Below, piece after piece: positions 26,101 to 39,300 of a stretch of 64,000 nt of DNA. The DNA is from Mansonella perstans. Taxonomy: Eukaryota > Nematoda > Chromadorea > Rhabditida > Onchocercidae. The notes under the pieces are model-generated. The model saw only the letters and a list, made by a program, of their open reading frames with translations. It searched no databases and was not told the origin of the DNA. The stretch's first letter is position 1. Each line of letters starts with the position of its first letter. Location: positions 248,001-312,000 of the forward strand of contig JBAMDO010000017.1 in NCBI GenBank assembly GCA_037074765.1, given 5' to 3'. The position numbers and the translations under genes were made by a program.

Positions 26101-26901
26101 GTACAGAAACATTTATTTTCAAAGAACAAAATTCTTTTACTTACTTTTGATTTAGTCTGATCTGCTATAACCTATGATGATCTAGCAGATAACTAAATCA
26201 AGCAGTAAATGAACTCGCTTTCCCAATCATTTGATTTGGAAAACTGTACTATAAACAAACCAACAGCTTGCTTTGAAATCCATAAGCATGCAGCAGCAGA
26301 AAGAAATGTTAGCATAACAACATATAGAAGCCAATGTGACAAAGCCAAATAATGGTACCGATGCGTTCGAAGAGCCTCATAGAAAGCCACATGGCCTTTA
26401 TTAGATAAATAAAATAATTTTTGTAATGAAATTTGCATATTTTCTTAAATAAACTTTATAATTCTGAAAAACTCAATAATTAGACTCTTTCGTCTACTTA
26501 ACAATGGCTCAATATTCGTTAGAAGTATGCTATACGAAAAGATGAGATTTTACAGTATTGTAATTTTTCGATACAAATATCCATAACAACAGATACAATG
26601 GCCGTTATAATACCAAGCATCGCTGAGAGGCACCAATCTTCCACTAAGAAATACAAAATATTTCTCATGTGTCCTAAAATGAAGAAAATTTAAATTATTA
26701 AAGTTAACATTTTTTTCAATAAAATTTTTTTAATTTCAATTCTTTGTTGTTATGTCTAATAGAAAAGAATTTACTTTTACAAGAATCAGCAAATGACCCT
26801 TTGTTCTGTTGCCTGTCCTTATTCATTTTGGTGTCCGCTTCATTTCCATCTATTACAGCAATTTCACCGCCTTCTAATAGTAAGTTTTTCATATTAATCA
26901 T
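20196..26901 (-). CDS. CLC-family chloride channel (CLC-1/2 type) with two CBS domains, about 18 exons
   Basis: A voltage-gated-type chloride channel of the nematode clh family. The start [16 protein letters not shown] is at 26901. The first exons join in consistent phase: 26901-26775, 26673-26551, 26395-26261, 26014-25881, 25557-25395, 25230-25099, 24967-24886, 24707-24606, 24455-24371, 23864-23697, 23609-23330, 23182-23085, about 22833-22718 and 22424-22288. Selectivity motifs are intact: GSGIPE (26014 junction), GKEGPFVHMG with the gating glutamate (25881/25557 junction) and PAGVFVPSF (23430 region). [16 protein letters not shown] and LPIFAFLG are also family hallmarks. CBS1 starts [13 protein letters not shown] (22424). 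CBS2 contains [25 protein letters not shown] and LVGVIALKE (20690-20200). Acceptors and donors in the linker 22129-20690 are not fully resolved, nor is the C terminus: the frame stops at 20196, or splices onto 19913-20122. The exact clh paralogue is not assigned. Confidence 0.93.
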
Positions 26902-29900
26902 AGCTGAGCTTAAAATGCAAAAAAAAAAAAAGAGGAAAATAATACTTGTACACAATAACAATTGCAAGAACGATTGGATAAATCATAAAATTTTGAAAGA
27001 TAGCAATAGATTAATTTTTGATTATTCTTTTTGATCAGAGGGAAATCATTCTCCCTCTTTTCTATCCTTCAAATTGTAAACCGATAATCGAGAGTAGGAG
27101 AAAATGACGGAAGCGTATTTATTAATCAACAAAATTTGATTGATTCGTACTATTCCTATTGCTTTTTTCGTTGAGACATAGATATAAAAGTGTTTTAGAA
27201 GTTTTCATTGTTCAATAGAAATTAGCCAAGGAAATAAAATTGATTTCAGAGTATTTAAAAATTGTTTAGTCTATAAATTTTTCAAAATCAGTGCATTTAT
27301 TGCTAAACGTTTCTTAATATATAAAGATTAAAATGTAAAGTTAGAGAATTATCCTAGGTATGTGAATCATTTGATATGTAACATTTATTGGATAAACAAA
27401 TGATGCATCTATCGTAAAAAAATTTTTTGAAAGACAAGAAAGGCATAATTGATGCTAAATAGATCAAAGTTGAAAATAAAGTAACAATATAATATGCTTA
27501 TTGATTTCTAACTGTTTACTTGAGATAAAATGATTAATACTTTTTAGCTAAATTAATTGAATACTATATATGCATTACATGTGCATTACTTACCGTAACA
27601 TGAAAATTATGCGTTTTTCAAAAAAATGCCTACAAAGTGGTTCATTAGAGAAGAAAAGTTTGAATTTCAATGCACTTGCAATTATTACAGTAAAAGCAAA
27701 AGATGCGAAAAAGGCAAGAGAAGTAAGAGAACAACTGCTTAAACATTTTTGAAATTTACAAAAATATCTTTTCATTATTTGTATTAAATGTTTCGTTTTT
27801 TTTTCAACTCTTCCTTATTGAAGAAAAAGTACAAAGTGAAGAGATATATTGAAAAGACAAAAATTTTTCTCTCTTTAAATGTTAATTTAATATTTGAGAA
27901 GGTGAAAATTTAACAAAAAGTACTGATGAGAGCTAAATTAGGGGTTAGCTAATGCAACAAGACGTAAAAAGTGCAAAGAAAATGATTCTGCTAATTTCTT
28001 TAAAAATTTATTTCTATTGAAATAAAGTCAAACACTAGCAGTTAGGAAATTATTTTCATCGTCTTTTTTTTTTGAAGACTAAAATTAAGAAAATAATTGA
28101 GATATTTGTAACGGAAACAAAAAGTCTTACAAGCAAAATTTGCATACGAATTTCTTCTGACGTAATTTGATTTAAAAATTGAACACTGCTAACATTTAGT
28201 ACTAAAAGCAAACATAAGTTGGAGAACGTGTTTTTCAATTTGAAATTTTAAAACTTTAATTATGCAAAATAAATATGCAGCAATGTTTTCGTGCGTTGAA
28301 TGGCAACTTGACCGATCATCATTTGGTTTACGTCATTCAAATGTAAGTCATTTTAATATCAAATAAGACTGCATAAATTCCCTGACTGAATATTTTACTT
28401 TGAGATTCTTTTCTTTTTCAAAAAATTTAAAAAGTTGCTTTCAGCTCAAACTTCGACAGATCTCTCAGCAGCGTTTTTCATTTCTTTGCAAAAAATTTTA
28501 TCGGCCTTTGAGATATAACTTTTTTTTCTAAAAACCCTTTTAAAATTTTGAAATTCAATATTCTCAATGCTGTCTCTATCACGGAAAAGCGAAAAAACTG
28601 AAACTTCATAACGCATGAAATTCGAAAACATATAGAAGATGAAATTTTTTCACACGCTATGAAATGGATTTAAATGAAATTCATTAGTCATAACGTTTGG
28701 AACATACGGTGAGTATCGCAGGAAATTTATTAGTAGGAATCTCTAGCTTCATAATTAAGATTTCGCTGGACTGAAGTTACTTGAAGCCTGTATGACTTTC
28801 AAAAATTCATTTATTTCTCAATTCACCAGATTGAACTCTTATCTTGTTTTTCTAGTTTCATAATTAATTGAACACTTACTCTCTGAAATAATCAAAAAAA
28901 TTTGAAACTCGGAACAGAATTCGCAAATTAAAACATTTATCGAGACCTAGTGATTCCCCAAAGGATTTAATATCTCTGTTTGTAAACAAAAAATCTCGAA
29001 GCTAAACATCTGAAAGCTTTTGTTTAGTTGCCAAGTTTTGCCTTATTACAGCAAAAATTTTTGAAAAATTTAAAACAAATTCAACTAATTTATGATTGTA
29101 AGAGTGATGACACACATGGTGCATTTTCAGTCAACTTATGTGGAAAACAATGACAAACATTGGATTTGAATGCTTTGAAGCGCAAATGAAATATTTCGTT
29201 TTACGAGTAGGCATAAAGAAAGAGACACGCAAAATACCGAAATTTTGAGAAATGAAAAGACTTGAAAGTTTTTTTATCCATTCTTGAGAGTGAGAAATTA
29301 ACTAACAAAGACAATATTAATTAACAGTATTAATATTAATTGGCATTATGCTGTGTATTAATTGGCATTTTGTTGAAGAAAGTAACAATATCGTGCTATC
29401 AATCTGTTCAGTCAGAAGTATTTCAAAATTCCGGACCATATTTTTGTACTGATGGTTGGAAAAATTTGTCAAGCAGAGACCGAACTTCGACAACTTTTTA
29501 AAAAATTTGCAAAATGCATCTTTAAAGCTTGCACTTATCTTCATTTAATAAAACTCCTGGACATCTTGCAAAATGTGACAAAAAAAAAACTCAATGGACT
29601 TTTGAAATTTCACTATTGTTTTAGATTATTTTAAATTTTCTGTCGAAAAACTTTTTCATCTATTTGTTCCAATCAATTTTGCCATTGCCTCTTTGATAAA
29701 GGTGGTACTAGATATTTCGCTCTGTCATATTTTATCGCTATATAACAACAAAACTTTTTAAAGGATTAAAAAACTCATGCCAAGATAAAATTAGAAATTG
29801 GGGACAAACGATAAATAGGCTACGAATATTCCAGTAAAGGATTATAATTTACACATTCTTGATTACATTCATGAATGGTCCGAGCGATGAACTCCATAAT

Positions 29901-32900
29901 TCTTATGACTGAAATCTCATCTTTCTCAAATATGCAAGCTGCCGAAAATAATGCTAGTAATACTCAGAAATGGTATAGGAAAAAATCTTTTAGTTTTTTG
30001 TTTTTATGCAATAGTTTGAAGAATAAGATTTCCCAAAAAATCTCATTCATTTTCCTTTAAAAATTAAGGGCAAATTGAAAAATAGTTTGCCTTTAATTTG
30101 ATTTTTGTTTGCATCCATGCGACTTGCGACATTTACCTACATAGTGAGCCAAATATAAATTGAACATGTACCCGAGTATCAGGGTAAAATTTGATAGTGA
30201 AAAGTTTGCTCACTTTGAAAATTACAATACAATAAAAGAGAAAGACAAGAGAAAAAACTTAGATTGAAAGAATACATGTACAGTTTTTTCGTAAATAACA
30301 AATCAAATTTGTGTTTTGCCAAATTCCCGAAACATATTTCCTTTAACTTTTTTTTTTATTTCTACGAGAGTAAAGATCAATTCTTTAACAAAGAGCAGTG
30401 TGGGTAGAAGTAATACGGCATTCTAATGTTTTATTGAAATGGTTCATATGTTTTCGTACAATTTTATGCTACTATTTATTCAGAACTTTAAAAAGTTTAA
30501 ATTTCGGATTCCAGAGCCAAAATTTAAAACAAAAATTGATAACTTGAAATTAAAAAGCAATCGAATGATTCAAAACACAATAATAAATTGGAATTGATCC
30601 AGTAATTTCTTTCTAATCATACGCTAGTTAAGTGAACATGTGGCTAAATCTGAAAAATCATTCTGAAAAAACTAAGCGGAAGTAAATGAAAGATGTATTG
30701 GTTAAAAATAAATTAAGCAAGGTTTGTACTTAATTTTTTGATAGAATTTTTTTTGATCATTGATCACATTATTTTATATAATTGAACTAATATTTGAATT
30801 GCCGAAAGTCGAAATCTGAATTCATTTTTGAAAATGTTTTTTCTATGTATTTTGATTTTCATTTAATCTGCTGTCACAGATCCATGTTGGCTGAAATTTC
30901 AAAAGTCTAATTGTAAAAATAAAAAATAAGCAAAAATCAAATGAATGACAAACCATCATTATGGCTTGATTAAATTCCCAGATGGAAGGTGATTGTAGAG
31001 TTAATGATGAAGCTACCGTTAACTGAACAATGTGCTAAAAACTGAATTAAGCAGTAATGATTGATTTGTGAAACATTTCTATCATGGGAAAATTCCCGAG
31101 GTTACTGTAACACATTATTGGAAAGTTTAGCAATACACAGAGAACAGAATATAATTCATTCCCGAAAACTTATAAAGTATATACTTAGCTACAGATGTGA
31201 CACAGCATCGAACGTTACATCAATCAACAGAAAACAACATCGACCGTGGTTGCCAAACCGAAATGACTAATGTGACTCTTTGGTAAAGAAGAGAGTTGGC
31301 AAAATTTATAGAAGAAAAAAAAATTTTTCTTCCCAAACTAATACTGCTGTAGAGATATCGATTATTTTTCTACATTTTTTGTAACATTTTCATCAATATT
31401 TGCAAAATTTTATATGAAAAGGGAAATAACGCGGGGAAAGAAGAAAGAGACGAGAGTTCACGGTAAACTTCGCGCATTAGGGCAAATGTACTCTCTAACT
31501 CTGTAAATAATCTCTCATCACTAAAAGCAATTGTCAAATCATTTGTACAAACTTCCAATGAGTTTTCCTCTTTAAATTGAAGTGCTTTTTTATTACAGAT
31601 TTGTTAATAACCGGAATGAAAATGTCACATTCAGGATTACTGTTTATTGATCATTCATTAAAAGAATAGCGACCATATCGAACATCACTCCACATGCTTC
31701 TTTCCTTCACAGAACAGTCTTCATTGCTTCTCATTTTATGTGATTCAGTGCAAAAATAGTTATTCCAGAAAAACGTTGCAAGTTTTAGGCCCGATCTTTT
31801 CCTTGTCAATAGAAGCATTTTTTTTAAGGTTTTTTTAGAATTTAAATTTTGCAATTATTGCCTAAAAAAGCAATTTAATTTGTAAGCAAAAATAATAAAA
31901 AGTATCGTTTGAGTTTTATCGAGATGCTTTAGTAATTGAAAAAGTTCGTAAATACAATATAATCAAAAGGCGGTTTTTTATAGAAACGAGAATGAAGAAA
32001 TAACAGAGACATTTCAGGCCTTGGAAGTAGAGGTTTCTTCGTGAAATGGAGTTTGTGGGACAGAAATCATTTTTTGTATCAAAGTTGACGAAGTTTGATA
32101 TTAAGACACAATTTTTATTTTTTGAATAGTGAGCAATTTTTAATTGAAAAGCTAAGTTTACAAAAATCGCACTTTTGGATAGGAATTTGTTAACTCTGCT
32201 GTTTACTTGCATTGTTTATGTTCCGTCATTTCAAATTTCAGCTGTTTAATTTTGTGCTCATAAAAATTGGAATAGCTCAAAGCAGTCAGTATTTCTATGC
32301 GAATTTTACATTCGGAAGTTTGATGCATCAGTCGTTTACTCATTAATTTATTTTTACTAATGCCTCAATTCCACCAAAATACGCTGAACATGAATAAAAA
32401 AATCTGATACTTTGACAGATACAGTTGGATTCTTCGAATTCTGGTAATAACGTCTTGTGGGAAGCTCTGTTGTTCTTCGACCGTGACTGTCCATATGGCA
32501 CAAAACATAAATTTTTTGTATGTTCACTTTTTTAACTTTTTTTTTAAAAATGTAAGATGTGAATTACTTATTAATTCAATTATTCCCATAAATAGCATTA
32601 ATTCTTGACATCATTTAAAGAAGGACAAAAGGATTATTACAATATACTCATGCTGTTGCTCAGCCGATACTCTGTCAAATAAATTAAAATCATCTGTCAA
32701 ATAAATTAAAATGATCATCCTGTGATCTCGCATGATTTATTTTTCTCTTAATGCGAGCAGTTGGTGCGGCTTATACAATTTCAAAATGACACACAGTACT
32801 TTTGAGCTGTTTATATATCTGAACAAAATCAGCTAAAACACCGTTATTATGAGATCTAAAAGATGAACAACAGTGGCTGAAATGATGTGTTCATTCCATA

Positions 32901-34431
32901 GACATACCTTGGTCTTTAATAATATCACTTAGTTGCTTAGAAAACATTTTTTGGTTCATTCTTGACTGATGATTGATTTGAATATTCGATTTATTTTTCT
33001 CTAAAAATGAAAAGGAAAAACATTTATTGGTGTATTAACTTAAAATTTTATGCTTGCGCTATTTATGCAATTAGTGCTACATTAAGTTTGTAAAATCGGA
33101 ATTTCACTCCTTCATTCAACTTTTTAAATACAAAAGTTTCAACTGTCCACTTGTTTAAAGTTTGCTAGTTTCACTCTCGCTTTCAATGTTTTTCATTAAA
33201 AGATAAAATATTGCCATTGGAAAACTTTCAAAAAAAAAGCAATTTGAATCTACCTGTTGTAGAGAACAAAGTTTTAGAAGCCAATATTTTAATTGGTAGG
33301 AATGCTTAATATTATAATACGATGACGAAGCTAAAAGAAACTTCTCATAACAATTAAGGAAATCGATTTTGTTTGATATCATTGATAAATTCACTTTTCA
33401 AATTTAAGCAGTCATCATGTTGATTAGTAAGAGAGAACTTCTCTCTGGGGTAGGCTTAACTTTGTACAAGACAGAATCGAAAAGTAGCAACACTCTGAAA
33501 GAGTTTTTCTTATTCTTTTCCAGTGTGCCTTTTATGATTTTTGTGAAGATGATCAAAATAATTCACTATGTATTTTGTTTTTAGTTATTCAGTTAACTGC
33601 TTAATTAATTTCAGATTGTTTTGATCAAAGACAGATCTCAATTAGAATGATCTTATCACTTACATTAACGTCTATTTCCTCATAGCACTATCGGTGACTA
33701 ATCAGTTAGTGCTTGCCAGCATGATTCAAAGACACTGATAACGAATTTAAATGTAGCTGAACATTTAAGCTAAGGTTGACTTGAACTTTTTATCTCCCAT
33801 CAATGCTTATTTCAGTGACAGATATATCTTTTGTCTCACTGGGAGAAAACGAGTTCTTTTGTGGAAAACTTGTATATATTGCATGTCATCACATTCTCCT
33901 AATGAAATAATGCTTGATAAAGGGAGAACGAGAAGGAGGAAAAACTGATGTAGAAATGGGTCGCCGACGCATTGGGACACTTCCCATGTTAATAGGCACC
34001 AGCTCGTCCTTCTTACTACAAACCGATTTGTGGAATGTTCGGTTCTGTCGTTTCGATCGTTTTCAATATTACCATCTTTTTACTACTCTCATTAAATATA
34101 GATGCCGCTTTCGATACTAAAAAAATCTACCAAAATCCACTCTCGCATGGTTAGCAAGCAATTTATGCCATTTAAAAATTTAAAATCTCTAAATTTTCAT
34201 GATAAAAACTCGTTTGTTGAGTAGTAATTCTAAAAATATTTCTATTACTAGATTTAGCAAATAGCAAACAACCATGGGATACTTTTGTCCTAGCATTGTG
34301 CAGATAATCCGCTACATCTTCAAAGGCCTGCATGCAGTCCTTTAACTTTGATTAATAATTAAATGCTATGAAAATCACAGGCCTACAAGTTTCTGCTTGC
34401 TTTAACTAACTGCTCATTTGATATTTTGGAG
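26902..34431. other. 7.5 kb gene-poor region
   Basis: No recognisable gene. It separates the divergent CLC gene (-) and TXNDC12-like gene (+), so it probably carries both promoters and the missing 5' exon of the latter. Candidate small frames that could not be confirmed are at 28262-28531 (+, two exons), 31370-31558 (-) and 32425-32517 (open on both strands). A less A+T-rich block at about 33930-34080 is also unexplained. The rest is A+T-rich with homopolymer runs. Confidence 0.5.
32671..32714. repeat. 22-bp tandem duplication
   Basis: The unit TCTGTCAAATAAATTAAAAT plus two bases is present twice in a row (32671-32692 and 32693-32714), identical except at the end of the second copy. It is a recent local duplication in intergenic DNA. 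Confidence 0.85.
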
Positions 34432-36310
34432 GTTTTGGTGAGGATATAGATTGGGTGAAATGGGAAGATGCGGTGGAGACGGCGATGGAAGTAAACAAAC
34501 CGATATTCCTATTAATACACAAATCATGGTGTCATGCATGCAAAGGTTTGCTTTTATCATCTCAGGCCATACAGTCTCTTTTTTATCTGGCAATATCTAG
34601 TGATTAATGCGAAAAAATACCGTAACTGTATATTTTAGTTTGTGAATAGAAAGATAAGAAGAAATTTAGCATATAAGCAACAAACTTACTAGTATGAAAA
34701 GTAAGTTTATGCTTGCAATTCAGCAAATTTTGCATTTTAAGAAAGGTATATGTGATTTGCATTCTAAGGAAGGCATATGTGATTTGCTTACTTCTAAAGT
34801 TATGTCAAAAAATTGTACGAGATAATTGCACTGTTAACTGGTTTTATTTTAGCATTGAAGAAAACATTCCAACAGTCAAATGCCCGGAAGGCTTTTACAA
34901 CGCTATCTAAATATTTTATTATGGTAAACACAGAAGATGATGAAGAACCGTATGAGGAAGAATATAGGCCAGATGGAAAATATATCCCACGTTTGCTTTT
35001 CCTCGGTAAGCAATAACGCTCTTTCTAATTTGCATAGTAAAAAATAGTTGCACGCGATCTAGAAAAATTTTATTTTGATCGATTAAATTTTTAGTGACAA
35101 TTTTTAAGAACAAATAGTTCTCATTAGAATGATTAGCATGATTTAAATTTTTTCAATGACAGGAAATCACGAAAGGACATTAGGATATTTATAATGAAAG
35201 AGTTGAAGCTAAATACAAAAACTGAAATTACTGGTAAGAAGTTAATTTGCGATGTATGAATTATTCTCGAACAAGTAGGATGGTCATTTATTTGATAGTA
35301 TGAGAACCAAGTTTGTTGCCTGTTGAACGTTTCTGTTGAATCATTGGCATTTATACCCCACATCACGCATTCCACACTTCTCTCATTTCTGCTCTAAAGC
35401 AGTGGGGGAAAGATAAAAAGTTTGCGACACTAGTTAGTTCAATGCCGAAGTCCAATAATTTTTTTTCTCTCTTCATAATTCGTGTTTGAAACTTGCAATT
35501 CGCATTTCAGATAAAAACGGTGATTTATTATCACAGTTCAAGAATAAGAAAGCAGAATACAAAAACTACGCATATTATTATTCCTCACCGGCAGATGTAC
35601 TCAATTCAATGAAGGATGTTATGGGATACTATAATATTGAGGTGAGTTTTTCCATTTATTCCCATAAGAAATTCTACTGACTTAATAATTCTCCAATTAA
35701 ATTTAAAGTGATTAACTGAGAATCTCAAGAAATGAAATTAATGAGTTTGTTTCATCACCAGAATATCAGCTTTTTCGTTTCGGTACTAATAAACTAATAG
35801 TTCCAAATAATGGTACTACAAAGTTTGCGAAGAAGAATGAGTTTTTTTGAAGAATTCGATAATAAAAGTAACTTTCCTCTTGATGAATTGCATTTCTAAT
35901 ATATTTATTTAACATTTCATTAGATTTTACAAAGCATAAAACATAAAACAAGTCTTGTCTGCAAACAATAATTCTTAGATTCACTGTCTGTACAATCTTA
36001 GAATACACTTTCCAAAATATTAAACTTTAAGAATGAAAGACTTTAATTCGAATAACTTTTGGTCCATGTCTCTGTAATCAGAAAAACTTTATGATTCTGA
36101 TTACTTGTGCAGAAACTTTGCTTCTGGCTTATAGTTTCTTTATTGCTAGACTTATAAGCTGTATAACTTACTTTTCAGGTCCCAGAAATGAAAAAAGGTC
36201 CAAAGCTGAAGCCAAATAAATCATTTGATGATGTTGACAAAAAGTCGGAAAACGATAAAGCTACAAAAGAAAGTACAAAAAGTGAAAAAATCACCAAATT
36301 GGATTTATAG
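34432..36310 (+). CDS. TXNDC12-like ER thioredoxin-fold protein, 5' exon not found
   Basis: A thiol-disulfide oxidoreductase of the TXNDC12/AGR family, expected in the endoplasmic reticulum lumen. Four exons are clear: 34432-34545 ([15 protein letters not shown] … [10 protein letters not shown]), 34853-35005 ([27 protein letters not shown]), 35511-35641 ([10 protein letters not shown] … [17 protein letters not shown]) and 36179-36310. All junctions keep frame. The active site is CHAC where the human TXNDC12 protein has CGAC. The acidic EDDEEP segment and the cis-proline region (YIPR) match the family. The protein ends KITKLDL after a lysine/glutamate-rich tail. That is not a standard KDEL-type retention signal, although KLDL is similar in shape. 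The first exon, with the signal peptide, must lie upstream with a phase-1 donor; I could not identify it. Confidence 0.9.
34729..34782. repeat. 27-bp imperfect tandem duplication in a TXNDC12-like intron
   Basis: Two adjacent copies (34729-34755 and 34756-34782) of a unit starting TTTGCATT and ending GGTATATGTGA or GGCATATGTGA, with three differences. It lies in the first visible intron, about 70 bases before the next exon. Confidence 0.8.
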
Positions 36311-39300
36311 CCGGAAATTACAAAATAAAGAGAAATGTAACATAATTCTAAGAATATTCTAAAATTAACTCGCATGTTCATTACGCTAAGTTCATTATGC
36401 AGAATGCAGAAATTACTTTATCTCTCAAATATTTTCCGCATGCATACATTCCTATGCAATGCTTCAGCGTTTGATCTTACAACCTTAAGGATCTGCGTGT
36501 AATGAACGCATGCATGCATCTGTGCTCTTTTTGAAGTTTGAAGGAATTTTGTAAAATATTAGGAGTTTTAAATTTTTCGTGACTGAAAGACAGATAATTA
36601 GCACGCTAAATGGAATGTGCAAAAAACATGCTGTGTTATGAATCGCTATTTTGCAGGCGAGCGAAAAAACTGGAAGAATTTGCGTCTTAAAATCTAAATG
36701 TTACAATAATTGTATCGATTGCCACAACTGCCATTGTTATTGCATTTTGGACTACTGATATAACGAAAAAGTCGTCTGGAACAAAATATTGTTAGTCGTA
36801 GGAAATATGAAATTTTTGAAAAAATATTAAAAATTGCAGATTTAAAGAAGTTGTTTAAAAATCAAGTTCTGGTCATCTATTTTTGACCTATTCCGACTGT
36901 TAGCAGGATTTTTATTAATTGGTAGCATTAATTAGTTCATGTGACCCTTTAAGAGCTCTCAATTTTCTTTTTTTTTTTTTTTTGGCTTTTACAGTTTGTA
37001 AAGAAAATAAAAAGAAAATGTGTTAAGGACATCTTTAACCTATTTTCTAATCGATTTCACCCCGCAGGTTGCATGCAAAATATTTTCATCTTAAAGTAAA
37101 ATGTTATTATACAATTGATAAATTAAAAAAGACAGCAATTGCCTTCGTAAATGCTACTGAAATTATTATGAATAAAAACTGACTTTATCAAAAGGTGCAG
37201 TAGCCTTTATTGCCAGAAAGTCAATGTTCTCTGCCATATATTTTTTATAGGACAAGGCGATTGTGATGGATTCAAAATTTTCTTTAATTGATTTCTGAGG
37301 CTTAAATGATGCGTTATCAATGTCACTAAGAAGTATTTGGTTTTAATGATGTAAAATTGCAAATTGTTAAAAAATCAGTGATAGATTGACCATTTGTTAA
37401 TCAACTTAGATTTCTGAGAATATCAGAATCAGTTCAAAAATAACAATGAAGCAAAGTTTTATTTAGCATCAAATAATTACATTCCCATGAAGTGTCATTC
37501 ATCACTGTATAAAAAAATGAAAATGTTTTCAATTAAAAAAAACTTCAGATCATCTCACCAGCACTTTTTTATCACCACAACTAGTATTTTACAGTATTCC
37601 TAATCGGTGGTCGGCGCAACGCAATGATCTGCGAGAACTAAAATGTGGACTGTGAGATCGGCAAAGCAATGAGTAGGAAAAAGATGGCATATGTTTTTTT
37701 CAGCTAATATTTTAAAAATTTAGCGGAATGTTTGATTAAGGTTCATGTTTAAATGAGTGAAATTCACTATTTTAAACAAAAAAATCAAAAGTTTAAGTAT
37801 TATTAAAATTTTTGATTGAAGTCGTTGCCACAGTTGTCTTTGCCAAAAAAAGGTTAAAAATCATTGTATTAAAAAAGAGACTTAGATACCAGACGAAATT
37901 TTCGCCTTCCGAATTAAATTTGATATTTAAACAGATTGCCGGAATATTCATCTTCTTTTTGTATAGCTTTTAGCAATAGCGCCATTTCAAACTTCAAAAA
38001 CAAGAATTTGTAAATATTGGTCATTACTGTTATAAAACTTGTGAAAGTACAGCAAATTAGCTTTGTCAGTGAAAACAAACATGCCGATATCGTTCATAAG
38101 CGAAATTGCATTTCATTGGAACAGCTTGCAGCACTTTGATCTCTTAGTGGATCCACTTTTTAGTATTAAAAAAAGTGTTTTTCCAACACTTAACAGTACC
38201 ATAAATCCCTCATTGAAGTTTATGTAAATGATTGTCGGTTATCGATCTGGATTATGGATTCATTATAGGTCAATTTTTAATCTATCATCAACTTGACCAT
38301 TATTTCTGTCTAACAAGATTTCCCAAATATGCATGCATAAAGATGAAACGGATTTTAATAAATGATGCAAGACCAATTATTTTTGTTTTTGTTTCGAATT
38401 TTCAATATTTAATTATAAAAAGCGTACTTTTTAGAAATTCTGCAATTAAAAATATTGAAAATAATTAGCTTATCAACAATTACGATTGCTTTGGCTAAAG
38501 GTGAAATGCTAAATTTTAATAGTATTGAGATACTGAGCTTGAATGGCGCCTAGTTTTCAGCAAAATTAGCTGGAAAGTATTCCATAATTCACTTTGTCGT
38601 TTATCAAAAATTTACTCAAAGCATTTTCGTTGTCTCAACCAATATTATTGGCCATTCTGAAATTAAATTAGACGTCATATCTGATATTTAATCAATAAAC
38701 CGAATATATGGAGCATAACGAACCTACTTGTAATATTTATTTTTGTATTAAATTTGTTCCAAAAAAAAATGAATTCATAAAAGATTCAAGTGTTTCCCTA
38801 TTCTTTTCAGCTTAAAACAAAAAAACTTTTGAATTCACACTCAGATTTATTCTAAATGGTTTTAATTTTTTTAATATAATTTTTCTCTCATTCTTTTTTA
38901 TCACTTTTTCATTTATGAATTAAAAATTAGCATTAAAGCTATTTCAAGATTGTTGCAAAACTTATGCAAAACCATATCGAATTAATAAATAGTTCTCTGA
39001 AATTTTATCCTTTGTATGCAATTTCTTAGGATTGGATAATTAGTTAAGCCTTGTAGGGTTAGAGCTCTAACACTGCTAGGTGCCGATTGACCCCTAACCC
39101 CCTGCTGAACACTATTGCAGCGTTGCATCATAAGCCATCATTATCCTTGTTTAAGTTTTCATGTGCGGGCTACAGAAGAGGATAATGTTGATGAGATAAA
39201 AGCCCTCCAAATTTATAATGTTACCACTGTTCTTTCAATTTTTCAGATACCACACTGTCGGCCATGCTGGAAATTTTTCTGTTTACGAATAATTTTTTGA

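Noticed and set aside
36968..36985. Long T run considered as a retroposon tail
   Set aside because: No flanking element, coding remnant or target duplication is visible; simple homopolymer.
37600..37670. Patch with GGTGGTCGGCGCAACGC considered as a small structured RNA
   Set aside because: No convincing stem pairing or known RNA motif was found by eye.
39040..39130. G+C-richer patch with GGTTAG and CTAACC that looked like a possible tRNA or hairpin
   Set aside because: No cloverleaf with A and B boxes could be drawn, and the complementary segments are too short.
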